Origin: Chitinispirillaceae bacterium | Lineage (GTDB): Bacteria; Fibrobacterota; Chitinivibrionia; Chitinivibrionales; Chitinispirillaceae | DNA: 64,000 nt | Assembly: GCA_016929595.1 (NCBI GenBank) | Contig: JAFGIN010000001.1 | Coordinates: 1 to 64,000 of the forward strand | Direction: 5' to 3' | Shown: positions 26,281-35,925 of the stretch, in pieces | Layout of the letters: every line of letters begins with the position of its first letter | Numbering within the stretch: position 1 is the stretch's first letter | Made by a program: the position numbers and the translations under genes | Notes under the pieces: generated by a model | What the model was told of the DNA's origin: nothing | What the model saw: only the letters and a program-made list of their open reading frames with translations | Databases searched by the model: none

Positions 26281-27864
26281 ATTTCTGAGCTTCTTTCGAT
26301 TATAACTACACCACTTGCGGGAGATAGCCCGTTCGGTACAAATATCAATTACGATGGTGATTTTGATACTGTTAAGAATGAGGTTGGAAAACTCGGAGGA
26401 AATAATTTCGATCTGATAGAAGAGCTCTCATTGAAACTACTCAAAGAGAAGTCAAAGGACATCCGGCTTTTATCATTCCTCAGCATGGTCTATCTTCGAA
26501 AAGAGAACTGGGAAGGATTCTGTGATGTCTTTGACGGCATGGGAATCCTGTTAGAACAGAATTATGATGCGGTTTTTCCCGATAGAGAACGTGCAAAGCA
26601 GATGGCTTTAAAATGGTTGGCCGAAGAGCGGTATAATGATTTATTAAAATCGAAAAAACCAACCGAAAATGATTATGATCATCTGGTGCGTCTTATTACA
26701 GGTTTAAATAAAATGAAACCTGTGCTTGAACAGAAGTTTCCGGAAGGCTCTCCATTTCCATCAAATATTTCGCAAACCGCTCAGTTATGGGAGAAGGCCT
26801 GTAAACCAAAGCCCAAGGCTGAAGCACCGTCACCTCAGCCGCCGCAAGCACAGCCGCCGCAGGCTGCGGCCTCGCAAACAGCCGATTCTCCACCACCAGC
26901 AGCGACAACGGTTGTAACAGCTGCAGTTGGGGGCAATGAGCCGATGGACACTCCAAAGCAGGCTCAGGCAATTGTTAAAAAGGGTGCTCAATTCATAATA
27001 GAAAAAGAACCTCTCAAACCGATGGGGTACCGTTTGATGCGGGCCCTGAGGTGGGATCTTCTGGAGAAAGCACCTCCTTCTGATGGGGGAAAAACACAAC
27101 TTAATGGACCTCCTCCTCAGCAGCGTACCTATTTTGCCAATCTGCTGAGTCAAAACGACTGGAAAACAGCTCTTGAGAAAGCTGAGGCAGCCTTCTCTGG
27201 CGGGGCAAACCATCTCTGGCTTGATCTTCAGAGAATAATTTACTCGGCTTGTAAAGCAATGGGCGCACAATACTCACTCATTTGCAATGCTGTACTTGCG
27301 GAAACTGCATTTCTGATCAGACGAATACCGGAACTTGTAAATCTTCAGTTTTCAGATGGAACTCCATTTTGTGATAGTGTCACAAGAGATTGGATTTCAA
27401 AAGAGGTATTCGCTGCAGGAGCTTCGGGAGGTGGATCTGAAAAAAATGCATCTGGTAAGGATGATACACTCAGTAAAGAACTCACCGAAGCAAATACTCT
27501 TGCTGCAGCGGGAAAGATTGAGGATGCCATGGGGGTGCTTCAGAATGGTATTCGAAACTCCTCCGGCGGTCGGAGCAATTTTCTACGATCTGTTGCGATT
27601 GGCGATCTGCTGATGAGAGCAAAGCAGCCGGATCTGGCAGTGGCAGTTCTTGAAACCCTTGATGAAAAAATTGAAGAATATAACCTGATACAATGGGATC
27701 ATACTATTGCTGTCGACACCTGGTCATTACTGGTGCAGGCGTACAAAGCTGCAAAGCAGAATAAACAGCCCAATGTAATTGCTATGCTTCATGAGAAGCA
27801 GAATACTATATTGAAGAAAATCAGTCTGGTCGATCCCGGAAAAGCTTGTCAACTAAATAAATAA
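26281..27864 (+). CDS. tssA: type VI secretion protein TssA
   Basis: TssA primes and caps the T6SS tail sheath. The ImpA N-terminal domain is clear from residue ~10: TPLAGDSPFGTNINYDGDFD, then ~120 residues of helices, a Pro/Ala/Gln-rich linker (~180-220) and a C-terminal VasJ-like helical domain. The frame is open upstream of the first ordinary start, TTG 26431, and the conserved ImpA motif lies in that part. No ATG, GTG or TTG exists in frame between the stop at 26224 and 26431. AGGGAGG (26269-26275) sits 5 bases before ATT 26281, so a rare AUU start giving 527 residues is proposed. tssB follows after 24 bases. Confidence 0.85.
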   Translation: MSELLSIITTPLAGDSPFGTNINYDGDFDTVKNEVGKLGGNNFDLIEELSLKLLKEKSKDIRLLSFLSMVYLRKENWEGFCDVFDGMGILLEQNYDAVFPDRERAKQMALKWLAEERYNDLLKSKKPTENDYDHLVRLITGLNKMKPVLEQKFPEGSPFPSNISQTAQLWEKACKPKPKAEAPSPQPPQAQPPQAAASQTADSPPPAATTVVTAAVGGNEPMDTPKQAQAIVKKGAQFIIEKEPLKPMGYRLMRALRWDLLEKAPPSDGGKTQLNGPPPQQRTYFANLLSQNDWKTALEKAEAAFSGGANHLWLDLQRIIYSACKAMGAQYSLICNAVLAETAFLIRRIPELVNLQFSDGTPFCDSVTRDWISKEVFAAGASGGGSEKNASGKDDTLSKELTEANTLAAAGKIEDAMGVLQNGIRNSSGGRSNFLRSVAIGDLLMRAKQPDLAVAVLETLDEKIEEYNLIQWDHTIAVDTWSLLVQAYKAAKQNKQPNVIAMLHEKQNTILKKISLVDPGKACQLNK

Positions 27865-27888
27865 CATAAATGAAAGGCGGTTATCATT

Positions 27889-28404
27889 ATGGCTGGAAGT
27901 TTTCAAAATGAAATACCTGCAGCAAGAATTAATCTGAAACTTGATGTAGGTAAAGGTAATGCAAAAAAGAAAACGGAATTACCTCTGAAGCTGCTTGTTC
28001 TTGGCGATTTCACTTTCAAAAAAAAGAATGCACGTGTTGCTGATCGTGAAAAAATCAGCATAAATAAAAACAATTTTGAGCAGGTAATGGGAAGCCTTGA
28101 TCTGAATCTTAATTACAGTGTCGAAAATAAACTCTCCAAGGATGCTGGCGATCTCAAAATTGATCTTGATGTAAAAAGCATGGATTCCTTCAAACCGGAA
28201 AGTGTTGCCAAAGCTACTCCGGCACTGAGCCGTCTGCTTGCTGCACGCAATCTTCTCAAGGATCTTAAATCGAATCTTCTTGATAACAGGGAGTTCCGCA
28301 AACGTCTTGAAGATATCATCAAAGATCCAAATGCAATTCAGTCGCTTCAGGATGAGCTCAAGAAAATTGTGCCAACCTCCAATGAAGAAAAACCTGCGGA
28401 ATAA
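27889..28404 (+). CDS. tssB: T6SS contractile sheath small subunit TssB
   Basis: TssB/VipA forms the sheath with TssC. 171 residues with the family start (INLKLDVGKGNAKKKTELPL), LLVLGDFTFK and the helical C terminus (ALSRLLAARNLLKDLKSNLL ... REFRKRLEDII). The start ATG 27889 has AAAGGCGG upstream. It lies between tssA and tssC, and TssB-TssC neighbours are nearly universal. Confidence 0.95.
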   Translation: MAGSFQNEIPAARINLKLDVGKGNAKKKTELPLKLLVLGDFTFKKKNARVADREKISINKNNFEQVMGSLDLNLNYSVENKLSKDAGDLKIDLDVKSMDSFKPESVAKATPALSRLLAARNLLKDLKSNLLDNREFRKRLEDIIKDPNAIQSLQDELKKIVPTSNEEKPAE

Positions 28405-28440
28405 CTCTTTAACAATCAGTCAGGAAGGATATTTTTTAAT

Positions 28441-29964
28441 ATGGAAGCTCAAAAGGCAAATGCTGCCAAAGCAGAAGCAAATGCCGCCCAGGGTGGGTTG
28501 GATTTTATTTATGAAACAATGAATCTTTCAGTTCCTGATCATGCAGTTGATATTTCGGGATACAAAAATGCCGAGGCTCTTGCCGAAAGTAAAGCAAATG
28601 AGAGAATCAGTGCTGCGCTGGCGTTTTTTGTTGAAAGTGTCCTGGATTCAACACAGGTTGTCGATAAAATTGACAAAGTGGTACTCGATAATCAGATCGC
28701 AGAAATTGATAGAAAAATTTCAATGCAGCTCGATGAGATTATGCATCATCCAAAATTTCAGAAAATGGAGTCTACCTGGCGTAGTCTGAAATTCCTGATT
28801 GATCGTACCGATTTCAAAAAAAATATCAAGATCGATATTCTCGATGCATCAAAGGATGATCTTGCTGAGGATTTTGAAGATGTTCCCGAGACAATTCAAT
28901 CGGGTTTATACAGACATGTATATACAGATGAATACGATACCCCGGGAGGTGAACCCTATGCAGCAATGGTTTCAAATTTTGAGTTTGATTCCGGGGCTCC
29001 CGATATTGCATTGCTTCAGGAGATGTCAAAAGTAGCTGCAAGCTGCCATTGTCCGTTTGTTGGTGCGGCGGTGCCGAAATTTTTTGGAAAAGAGAGTGTT
29101 CATGATCTCCCCAAAATCGAGGACCTTCATAATTATATGGAAAGAAGTGAGTTCCTCAGATGGAACGCTTTCCGTCAGACCGAGGATTCCCGTTACGTTG
29201 GGTTGACACTGCCTCGTTTCATGCTGCGTTTACCCTATGGTCCCGATACGCAGCCGGTAAAAGAGTTTAACTATTCAGAAGGTGTTACCGGTGATGATCA
29301 CGATAAGTACCTCTGGGGAAATGCATCATTCTCTTTTGCTGCGAATATGGTTCGTTCATTCGTTGATAATGGATGGTGCGTACAGATTCGCGGACCGGAA
29401 TCGGGTGGTAAGGTTGAAGAGCTGCCGATTCATCTCTTTGATGTTGGAAAAGGTAAGCAGATGAAGATACCTACAGAAATTCTCATTCCAGAAACGAGGG
29501 AATTTGAATTTGCGCAGGAAGGGTTCATTCCGATGTCGTTCTATAAAAATCGTGATTACGCCTGTTTCTTCTCTGCGAATTCTACTCAGAAGCCAGTTGA
29601 ATACGATGATCCTGTAATTACCGCCAATATGAGAATAAATTCCAGATTGCCTTACATTTTTCTCGTTTCCCGTATCGCTCATTATCTCAAGGTTATTCAG
29701 AGAGAGAATATCGGTTCAACAAAGAGTAAGCTGGTTCTTCAGGATGAACTTAATGAGTGGATCAAGGGACTTGTCACCGAAATGAATGATCCGGGTCCGG
29801 AACTGATAGCGACACATCCGCTTAAAGCAGCTGAAGTAACAGTTAATGAGATTGAAGATAATCCCGGTTTTTTCTCGGTTGGTTTAAAAGTAATGCCGCA
29901 TTTCCAGATCGAGGGTATTGATATTAATTTGTCACTTGTCTCTCAGATGCCTAAAGGGAAGTAA
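28441..29964 (+). CDS. tssC: T6SS contractile sheath large subunit TssC
   Basis: TssC/VipB carries most of the sheath lattice and the ClpV recognition surface. 507 residues, the normal length. Diagnostic stretches are HPKFQKMESTWRSLKFLIDR (~102-121), GLTLPRFMLRLPYG, YLWGNASFSFAANMVRSF and the C-terminal RIAHYLKVIQRENIGS. The start ATG 28441 follows AGGAAGG. Hcp follows 124 bases later. No ClpV gene is in the window. Confidence 0.96.
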   Translation: MEAQKANAAKAEANAAQGGLDFIYETMNLSVPDHAVDISGYKNAEALAESKANERISAALAFFVESVLDSTQVVDKIDKVVLDNQIAEIDRKISMQLDEIMHHPKFQKMESTWRSLKFLIDRTDFKKNIKIDILDASKDDLAEDFEDVPETIQSGLYRHVYTDEYDTPGGEPYAAMVSNFEFDSGAPDIALLQEMSKVAASCHCPFVGAAVPKFFGKESVHDLPKIEDLHNYMERSEFLRWNAFRQTEDSRYVGLTLPRFMLRLPYGPDTQPVKEFNYSEGVTGDDHDKYLWGNASFSFAANMVRSFVDNGWCVQIRGPESGGKVEELPIHLFDVGKGKQMKIPTEILIPETREFEFAQEGFIPMSFYKNRDYACFFSANSTQKPVEYDDPVITANMRINSRLPYIFLVSRIAHYLKVIQRENIGSTKSKLVLQDELNEWIKGLVTEMNDPGPELIATHPLKAAEVTVNEIEDNPGFFSVGLKVMPHFQIEGIDINLSLVSQMPKGK

Positions 29965-30088
29965 AAAAAATAAAAAAAGTGATGATTTGTGACGGTGATC
30001 ACATCGCGAACCACTCACATCATTTTATATTAATTAAAGATTATGAATAACAAAAACCCATTTATCACTTTTTTAAAGGAGTTTCAGT

Positions 30089-30574
30089 ATGCCCATTCCT
30101 GCGTACATGTGGATGAAAGATGAAGCCGGTACAGCTATTGACGGATCTGTTGATGTTGCCGACCGTGAAAAGAGTGTTGAAATTCTTTCTTTTGATCATG
30201 AAGTAAGAATCCCGACCGATCCTGATACCGGAAAACTGACCGGAACCCGGAAGCATGAGGCTATCAAGTTCATTAAAGCCTATGATGCATCATCTCCGTA
30301 TCTTTACAAGGCTGTTTGTGAAGGTCAGACTTTAAGTGAAGTTGAATTCAAGTGGTATCGTATCGATGACACCGGAACAGAAGTTGAATATTTCAATCAT
30401 AAGCTCGAAGGTGTAAAGATCTGTTCTGTAAAACCGATCATGTATAATGTCAAAGATCCGGCAAAGGAACGTTATGTTCATCTCGAAGAGGTACAGATGC
30501 GCTATCAGAAGATTGTCTGGACCTATGTTGACGGAAATCTCCAGGCATCAGACTCCTGGAAAGAAGGACGTTAA
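30089..30574 (+). CDS. hcp: T6SS inner tube protein Hcp
   Basis: Hcp hexamers stack as the inner tube and are secreted as effector carriers. 161 residues of the Hcp1-like beta barrel: MPIPAYMWMKDEAG, GSVDVADREKSVEILSFDHE and MRYQKIVWTYVDG near the C terminus. Strong AAAGGAG 9 bases before ATG. The 124-base gap from tssC may hold a separate promoter, as Hcp is usually needed in large amounts. A terminator follows. The baseplate, membrane-complex and VgrG genes are not in the window. Confidence 0.95.
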   Translation: MPIPAYMWMKDEAGTAIDGSVDVADREKSVEILSFDHEVRIPTDPDTGKLTGTRKHEAIKFIKAYDASSPYLYKAVCEGQTLSEVEFKWYRIDDTGTEVEYFNHKLEGVKICSVKPIMYNVKDPAKERYVHLEEVQMRYQKIVWTYVDGNLQASDSWKEGR

Positions 30575-30614
30575 CCGACGGTACTTTCTTTTCGGTAGAC
30601 ATTGTTACGTTGTT

Positions 30615-30652
30615 AATCGCTCCATCATTTTTGTGGTGGGGCGATTTTTTTT
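30615..30652 (+). terminator. rho-independent terminator after hcp
   Basis: ATCGCTCCATCA (30616-30627) pairs with TGGTGGGGCGAT (30634-30645), including two G-U pairs, and is followed by eight T. It ends the T6SS transcript. Confidence 0.88.
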
Positions 30653-30739
30653 GGGCATCCGGTATTTTTAGGTGTGACTATTTTGACAAAGCCACTTTTA
30701 ACGTGCCCGTCAAGTTGTCACAAGTCAGGATTTATTTTT

Positions 30740-31045
30740 TTAAGGTTCTATGTGTATATTATGAACAATGGTTTCATCATTCAAATACTCTAATTCGAAT
30801 ACATATATCTTGTCATTCACCATAATATGACCTGCATATGATCCTGGAGTTAGCCCATTAATACTTACTATACCAGATTCATCAGTCATTCCCTTGATAA
30901 GTAAATTCCCATTTTCATCGATAACCTCTACAACGGCATTTTCTACTGGTAAATCACCATAATAAATTTTGTATTGATCCGCATTAGTTACCGCTAAAAA
31001 CAAAAACAATATTAGTAGAGAATTCATAAATATTATTTTCTTCAT
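30740..31045 (-). CDS. small secreted protein with transthyretin-like fold
   Basis: ~101 residues. Signal peptide ~1-22. The rest resembles a carboxypeptidase-regulatory or SpaA-like beta sandwich: LPVENAVVEVIDENGNLLIK, TDESGIVSINGLTPGSYAGH. The chosen start ATG 31045 has AGGTGG upstream; GTG 31054 is possible. A lone gene of unknown role, convergent with the T6SS genes. 31055-31306 upstream holds its promoter and the AT-rich palindrome AAAATATC/GATATTTT (31096-31115), with no gene. Confidence 0.65.
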   Translation of the reverse strand: MKKIIFMNSLLILFLFLAVTNADQYKIYYGDLPVENAVVEVIDENGNLLIKGMTDESGIVSINGLTPGSYAGHIMVNDKIYVFELEYLNDETIVHNIHIEP

Positions 31046-31306
31046 AATCTCCACCTTTGATTTGGAACAAACTTAACTTATATATATTACGTTAAAATAT
31101 CTTTTGATATTTTGCGATTAATTTGATTGTATTGAACTTGGACGATCCATATTCCCATATCAAATTGCCCATACTGTCAATTTCTTCCATGAACGGTCAT
31201 TATTAAAGGTGTAGAAATAGAATAGCTCACTATTCGTATATGTGTAGTACGGAGTCAAAATAACTCTTAAAAGGCTTATATTTTTTTGCGACCATTGTAT
31301 ATGTTT

Positions 31307-31430
31307 CTATGGAGTAATATTCTTATTGAAGCTTATTTTGATAATTTGACTCCGTCCCCGGTGTCGTTCAGTACTTAATTGCGGAGGCGGTCTTGAAATT
31401 GGCTCTTTCCACTTACCGCAATGCTTCAGT
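31307..31430 (-). pseudogene. IS91-like transposase C-terminal remnant
   Basis: The minus strand encodes LKHCGKWKEPISRPPPQL followed by ~20 more residues, matching the C-terminal end of the more complete IS91-like transposases at 39.8-41.6 kb in this window (LKHCGKWKESIPRPPPQ). Only ~40 codons remain. Confidence 0.7.
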
Positions 31431-31508
31431 GGCTGAACTGAAATATGGTAATCCACCAGGACGCTTGTCAAAAACCCCAACATATCGTATATTTCAATGG
31501 AGGTTAAA

Positions 31509-31928
31509 ATGAAAAAAGAGATAAACCGTTCACCACTATGCATATCTAAACTATTCGTTTTCCTTACCATCCTTTTTGCAAGCCATGTTCAAGCGTTATG
31601 TACTCACTCATTCAATCCGCTCTTTTTTATTCAGGAACACAGAATTGAATCTGTTCTCCAGGGGCCAGTTCAGACTTTCAATCCAGATGTTGTCATTGAT
31701 ATAAAAGATAGAACTGTTTCAACAGGAAATGTTTTTTCGACCAAAAAAAACTGGTCCAAAGAAATAATCACCTCTAAAACCTGGTTTTCTACACAGAATT
31801 ACGAGCTAATCCCCCTTCTACCCACAAATACCCTGAATACACCTCACCTCCTGTTTTCTATCCATATAAGATTTATCAAGCATCAATCATTCAGTGATGA
31901 TGACCTGCCAATTTCATTACTTATCTGA
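31509..31928 (+). CDS. small exported protein upstream of SecA paralogue
   Basis: 139 residues from ATG 31509, chosen because GGAGG lies just upstream. Signal peptide ~8-31 (LFVFLTILFASHVQALC), then a non-repetitive soluble region with no known motif and a short hydrophobic end. It lies 145 bases upstream of the secA-like gene in the same direction. It might be a partner or cargo of that translocase, but this rests on proximity only. Not recognised as a known family. Confidence 0.5.
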   Translation: MKKEINRSPLCISKLFVFLTILFASHVQALCTHSFNPLFFIQEHRIESVLQGPVQTFNPDVVIDIKDRTVSTGNVFSTKKNWSKEIITSKTWFSTQNYELIPLLPTNTLNTPHLLFSIHIRFIKHQSFSDDDLPISLLI

Positions 31929-32073
31929 TTTTTCCTGACAAAAATAACAAATTTCGACATTGCCACAATATCCTTTTTGAGGTAAACAAGCGCAGGTTTT
32001 GCTCTGACGTTTCCTTTCGCTGCAAGGATTATCGTGGTGAAAGTGCAGTATATTTTTACACAAAGGATTAAAT

Positions 32074-34464
32074 ATGATTAAAAATAGATGGAATGAACTC
32101 AAAAAGCTTCATAGTCGCTTAAATGGTGCAACAATAGAATATGATCTTTCATCCTACTGGTCGGTACTGAAAAAAATTAACAGCAAAAAAAATGAGTACA
32201 CATCAATGACTGACAACGACCTTCAGGCGGCTTCCGCAATTTTTAAAAACCGGGCGCAGGCAGGAGAATCTCTGGAACTGTTGCAGATCGATGCATTTGC
32301 CCTTGTCAGAGAGACAGTATATCGGGTTCTTCACCTGCAGCCATTTGATGAACAAATAATTGGTGGAATCGTCCTTTTCAGAAACCGTCTTGCAGAGATG
32401 CAGACAGGTGAAGGTAAAACGCTTACAGCAATTTTTCCTGCATATGTAAATGCACTCCCGGGACGTGGAGTGCATATACTTACATTTAATGATTATCTTG
32501 CGCGACGAGATGCGCAGTGGATGGGCCCTGTATTTGAGTTCCTGGGTTTGCAAGTCAATTACATTCAAGAGGGAATGACCATTGAAGAACGACAGAAGGC
32601 GTATGCGGCAGATATAACCTATCTTACTGCAAAGGAAAGTGGTTTTGATTTTCTTCGGGACAGCATGTGTTACTCATTCGATACCATGGTCCACCGTTCT
32701 TTCAATTATGCAATAATCGATGAAGCAGATTCGATACTGATCGATGAAGCCAGAACACCGCTGGTTATTGCAGGTGCTGCAGAACCGTCAGTTTATGATA
32801 CAAAAAGAGTATCCGATTTCATTGCTTCATTCAAAGGGATGGCAGACTATGAATTTGACGAATATGAGAGAAATATTCTGCTGACAGGTAACGGTATTCA
32901 AAAAATTGAATCAGAATTTTTATGCGGAAATCTGTATGATGAAGGCAATCATGATCTGCTTTCAAAAGTTCACCATGCTCTTCATGCACACTTTCTGCTT
33001 AACAAAAACAAGGATTATATAGTGAGAAATGGTGCAATCGGGCTTGTAGATGAATTTACCGGAAGAGTTGCTGACAGAAGGAAATGGCCGGATGGTCTGC
33101 AGGAGGCCGTTGAAGTCAAGGAAGGATGTATGGTCGGAGCAAAAGGAAAAATCCTGAACACCCTGACGCTGCAGCATTTTCTTCAGCTCTATCCACATAT
33201 TTGCGGAATGACTGCTACGGCACAGGCTGCCGAAGAGGAGTTCCGTGAATTTTATAACCTTCATATTACTGTTATACCTCCGCATATGCCTTGTATACGG
33301 AAAGACAAAAGTGATCACCTTTTTCGAACCAGGAAGGAAAAGGTCGCTGCGATCATTGAGGAAATTCAGAGTGTACACAGTACGGGGCAGCCAGTCCTCA
33401 TTGGTACTCAAAGCATTGAAGAATCAGAGCTGTTTGCACATACACTTCTGAAGAATAATGTTCAATGCAGTGTACTCAATGCGAAAAATGATGAACACGA
33501 AGCCCGCATTATTGCTGATGCAGGTGCAATTGGTGCTGTAACGATTTCAACAAACATGGCTGGCAGAGGTACGGACATCCGTCTTGGCGGTTCCAATCAG
33601 GAACAGAGAGAGTCCGTTTCAGCTCTGGGCGGCCTTTATGTAATCGGAACCAACAGGTTCGAAAGCCGTCGTATTGATAATCAATTAAGGGGACGGGCTG
33701 GTCGTCAGGGTGATCCAGGCAGTTCCTGTTTTTTTATCAGTCTTGAAGACGAACTTTTTATCAAATACAAGTTAGGCGAATTACTCCCGAATTCAACGGA
33801 TAATCTCAAAAGCCCTGAAATCACAAGGGAAATAGACAGAATTCAGAGAATCATAGAGGGACAGAACCTTGAGATCAAAAATGACCTCTGCAAATACACC
33901 GCTATACTGGAGCAACAGCGCCAGATTTTTTTTGAAAAAAGGGATGCATTTCTTCATGATGAACCGATCCTGGATTTTCTTGAAAGACATTTAAACGGAA
34001 AACTTGAGGAGTTCAGGAAGGTTCTGAATCATGAAGAACTCACGCGAATCTGCAGGTTGACATCACTTCTGACTGTTGATAACTGCTGGTCATCCTATTT
34101 GATGGTAATAGAGGATTTAAAGGATAGTATTCACCTTCGGAGAATCGGAGGACAGAATCCGCTTTTTGAATTTCGCAAAATATCAATTGAACTGTTTGGA
34201 GTGTTACTTGAAAATTTCGATTCATCCATTATCGCAGCTCTTGATGAAATTAAAATTGTGGATGGACAAGTTGATTATGACAGCAGCGGACTTAAAATGC
34301 CATCTGCCACCTGGACCTATCTTGTCAATGATGATCCATTCGAAAGAAAATATGGTATGCAAATGATATCCAATATAACGGTCAATGCATTCGCGGGTCT
34401 CTTATGGCCAATTACCGCGTTTTTTCTTTTATTGAAGAAATTCAGTAAAAAGAAGTTGTCTTAA
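32074..34464 (+). CDS. SecA-like accessory translocase ATPase
   Basis: 796 residues of SecA architecture: Walker A MQTGEGKTLTAIF (~109-121), DEAD box IIDEADSILIDEARTPLVIA (~212-231), preprotein cross-linking domain, GMTATAQ, STNMAGRGTDIRLGG (~490-504) and NQLRGRAGRQGDPG. It lacks the C-terminal Cys-rich zinc motif of housekeeping SecA. Instead it ends in a hydrophobic segment FAGLLWPITAFFLLL (~774-788) followed by a Lys-rich tail, suggesting membrane anchoring. The start ATG 32074 follows AAAGGA. Probably a second, specialised SecA for a limited set of cargo rather than the essential one. No secY-like gene is nearby. Confidence 0.85.
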   Translation: MIKNRWNELKKLHSRLNGATIEYDLSSYWSVLKKINSKKNEYTSMTDNDLQAASAIFKNRAQAGESLELLQIDAFALVRETVYRVLHLQPFDEQIIGGIVLFRNRLAEMQTGEGKTLTAIFPAYVNALPGRGVHILTFNDYLARRDAQWMGPVFEFLGLQVNYIQEGMTIEERQKAYAADITYLTAKESGFDFLRDSMCYSFDTMVHRSFNYAIIDEADSILIDEARTPLVIAGAAEPSVYDTKRVSDFIASFKGMADYEFDEYERNILLTGNGIQKIESEFLCGNLYDEGNHDLLSKVHHALHAHFLLNKNKDYIVRNGAIGLVDEFTGRVADRRKWPDGLQEAVEVKEGCMVGAKGKILNTLTLQHFLQLYPHICGMTATAQAAEEEFREFYNLHITVIPPHMPCIRKDKSDHLFRTRKEKVAAIIEEIQSVHSTGQPVLIGTQSIEESELFAHTLLKNNVQCSVLNAKNDEHEARIIADAGAIGAVTISTNMAGRGTDIRLGGSNQEQRESVSALGGLYVIGTNRFESRRIDNQLRGRAGRQGDPGSSCFFISLEDELFIKYKLGELLPNSTDNLKSPEITREIDRIQRIIEGQNLEIKNDLCKYTAILEQQRQIFFEKRDAFLHDEPILDFLERHLNGKLEEFRKVLNHEELTRICRLTSLLTVDNCWSSYLMVIEDLKDSIHLRRIGGQNPLFEFRKISIELFGVLLENFDSSIIAALDEIKIVDGQVDYDSSGLKMPSATWTYLVNDDPFERKYGMQMISNITVNAFAGLLWPITAFFLLLKKFSKKKLS

Positions 34465-34705
34465 AATCATGGTAGTCTAATTAATTTTTCCGGCCCCGAG
34501 TGATAATTATGAACAGGAACTAATTAGAAATTTATAACTCATCATTCACAGTCAGGGCACGGGCTTGAGTTATGCAGATCTGTTTTTTAAATGAAAAATA
34601 ATTCCTGGGAATTACCTTCCCTACTGCGGGTGGGTTCAGTGCAGATCAACTGATAACAGACTATCTTGTAAAAATATGAGTAGTTGAAAGTACTGTCAGG
34701 GCAGG

Positions 34706-34752
34706 GGAGAATGGGAAAATAGAGATGCTCTCTTTGACCATTCTCCGCTATT
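34706..34752 (+). terminator. possible terminator after secA-like gene
   Basis: GGAGAATGG (34706-34714) pairs with CCATTCTCC (34738-34746), with AGAG/CTCT inside, followed by GCTATTTTT. The T-run starts a few bases late, so it may be only an intergenic hairpin. The rest of 34465-34914 shows no gene. Confidence 0.5.
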
Positions 34753-34914
34753 TTTCTGGAACGGGCAGATCAGGAGTAATGAAATGACAACCTAACATTT
34801 TAATTTTTATACCCTCTTACGCACACAATTTTTGTGCCGATAATGTCCTTCCTCTGTATCTTGAAATGCCCGGCAAATATACAGAAAATTTTTGTATATC
34901 GGCATGAGGTTAGC

Positions 34915-35925
34915 GTGTTAGTTAAATTAATGGAGATTTTCGATCTGGTAGGGCCCAACCGGGCAGTGAGCATCTTTGGTGTAAAGCTGGTTGGTTTTAC
35001 AGCTGAAAACGGACGTAAAGCGCTTCTGACGCTCTTCCTCTTTATATTTCTCTGGATGTGCAATTTTCTATTTAAACGGTTTGCCAGAATATTTGTTAAG
35101 GGAAGAAAAGATGCAAGAACATTTTTCTGGTCTAATCAGGCAATAAACATCGCATTGACGCTGGTCTTTTTGATCGGATTTATCTCTGTATGGTTTGATG
35201 ATCCTATACGACTGACCACTGCTTTTGGCCTGATTTCTGCAGGGTTGGCTTTCGCTCTTCAGAAGGTGGTCACCTCAATAGCTGGCTATTTTATCATTCT
35301 TCGGGGCAGACTCTTTAATGTTGGAGATCGTATCTCCATGGGTGGAGTTCGGGGTGATGTGATCAGCCTTCGGTTTACTACTACTTCGGTAATGGAGATG
35401 GGCCAACCCCCTGCTGTTCAGAATGCTGATCCTGCGATGTGGGTGGAAGCCCGCCAATATACCGGTCGCATTGTCACAATTACGAATGATAAAATATTTG
35501 AAAACCCTGTTTACAACTTCACCCGTCATTTTCCTTACCTGTGGGAAGAGATGCACATTATGATTAAATACAGCGCGAATAGAAAAACTGCAGAAGAGAT
35601 TATGCTGAAAACCTCACGTAAGCATACAATTCAAATCAGTAAAATCAGTGAACCACATCTTCTGGAACTGGAACGAAGATATCTGGTAAAGCCTTCAGAG
35701 CTCGAGCCGCGAGTTTTCTATCGTATTACTGATAACTGGCTGGAACTGAACCTGCGTTTTATAGCTCTTGAGCAGAACATTCGTGAATTGAAGGACCTTT
35801 TAAGCCGGGAAATAGTTGAAGAATTTGAAAAAGAGAAAATCGAAATAGCTTCAACAACCATTGATCTTGTCGGTTTTCCACTTGCACCTATACAGGTAAG
35901 AGTTTTACCTGCTGCAGAAAATTGA
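34915..35925 (+). CDS. MscS-family mechanosensitive channel
   Basis: An inner-membrane tension-gated or ion channel. Three hydrophobic segments in the N-terminal ~140 residues lead into the pore helix region LISAGLAFALQKVVTSIAGY. The MscS beta domain follows, with LFNVGDRISMGGVRGDVISL and ITNDKIFENPVYNFTR, and then the C-terminal alpha/beta domain. GTG 34915 with GAGG 5 bases upstream is chosen over ATG 34834, which has no ribosome site and an atypical N terminus. It stands alone between the SecA paralogue and an unknown gene. Confidence 0.88.
   Translation: MLVKLMEIFDLVGPNRAVSIFGVKLVGFTAENGRKALLTLFLFIFLWMCNFLFKRFARIFVKGRKDARTFFWSNQAINIALTLVFLIGFISVWFDDPIRLTTAFGLISAGLAFALQKVVTSIAGYFIILRGRLFNVGDRISMGGVRGDVISLRFTTTSVMEMGQPPAVQNADPAMWVEARQYTGRIVTITNDKIFENPVYNFTRHFPYLWEEMHIMIKYSANRKTAEEIMLKTSRKHTIQISKISEPHLLELERRYLVKPSELEPRVFYRITDNWLELNLRFIALEQNIRELKDLLSREIVEEFEKEKIEIASTTIDLVGFPLAPIQVRVLPAAEN

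Noticed and set aside
31917-32102. Cys-rich minus-strand ORF before the secA-like gene
   Set aside because: It overlaps the secA start region, has no family match I recognise and no ribosome site. The Cys pattern does not match the SecA zinc motif.
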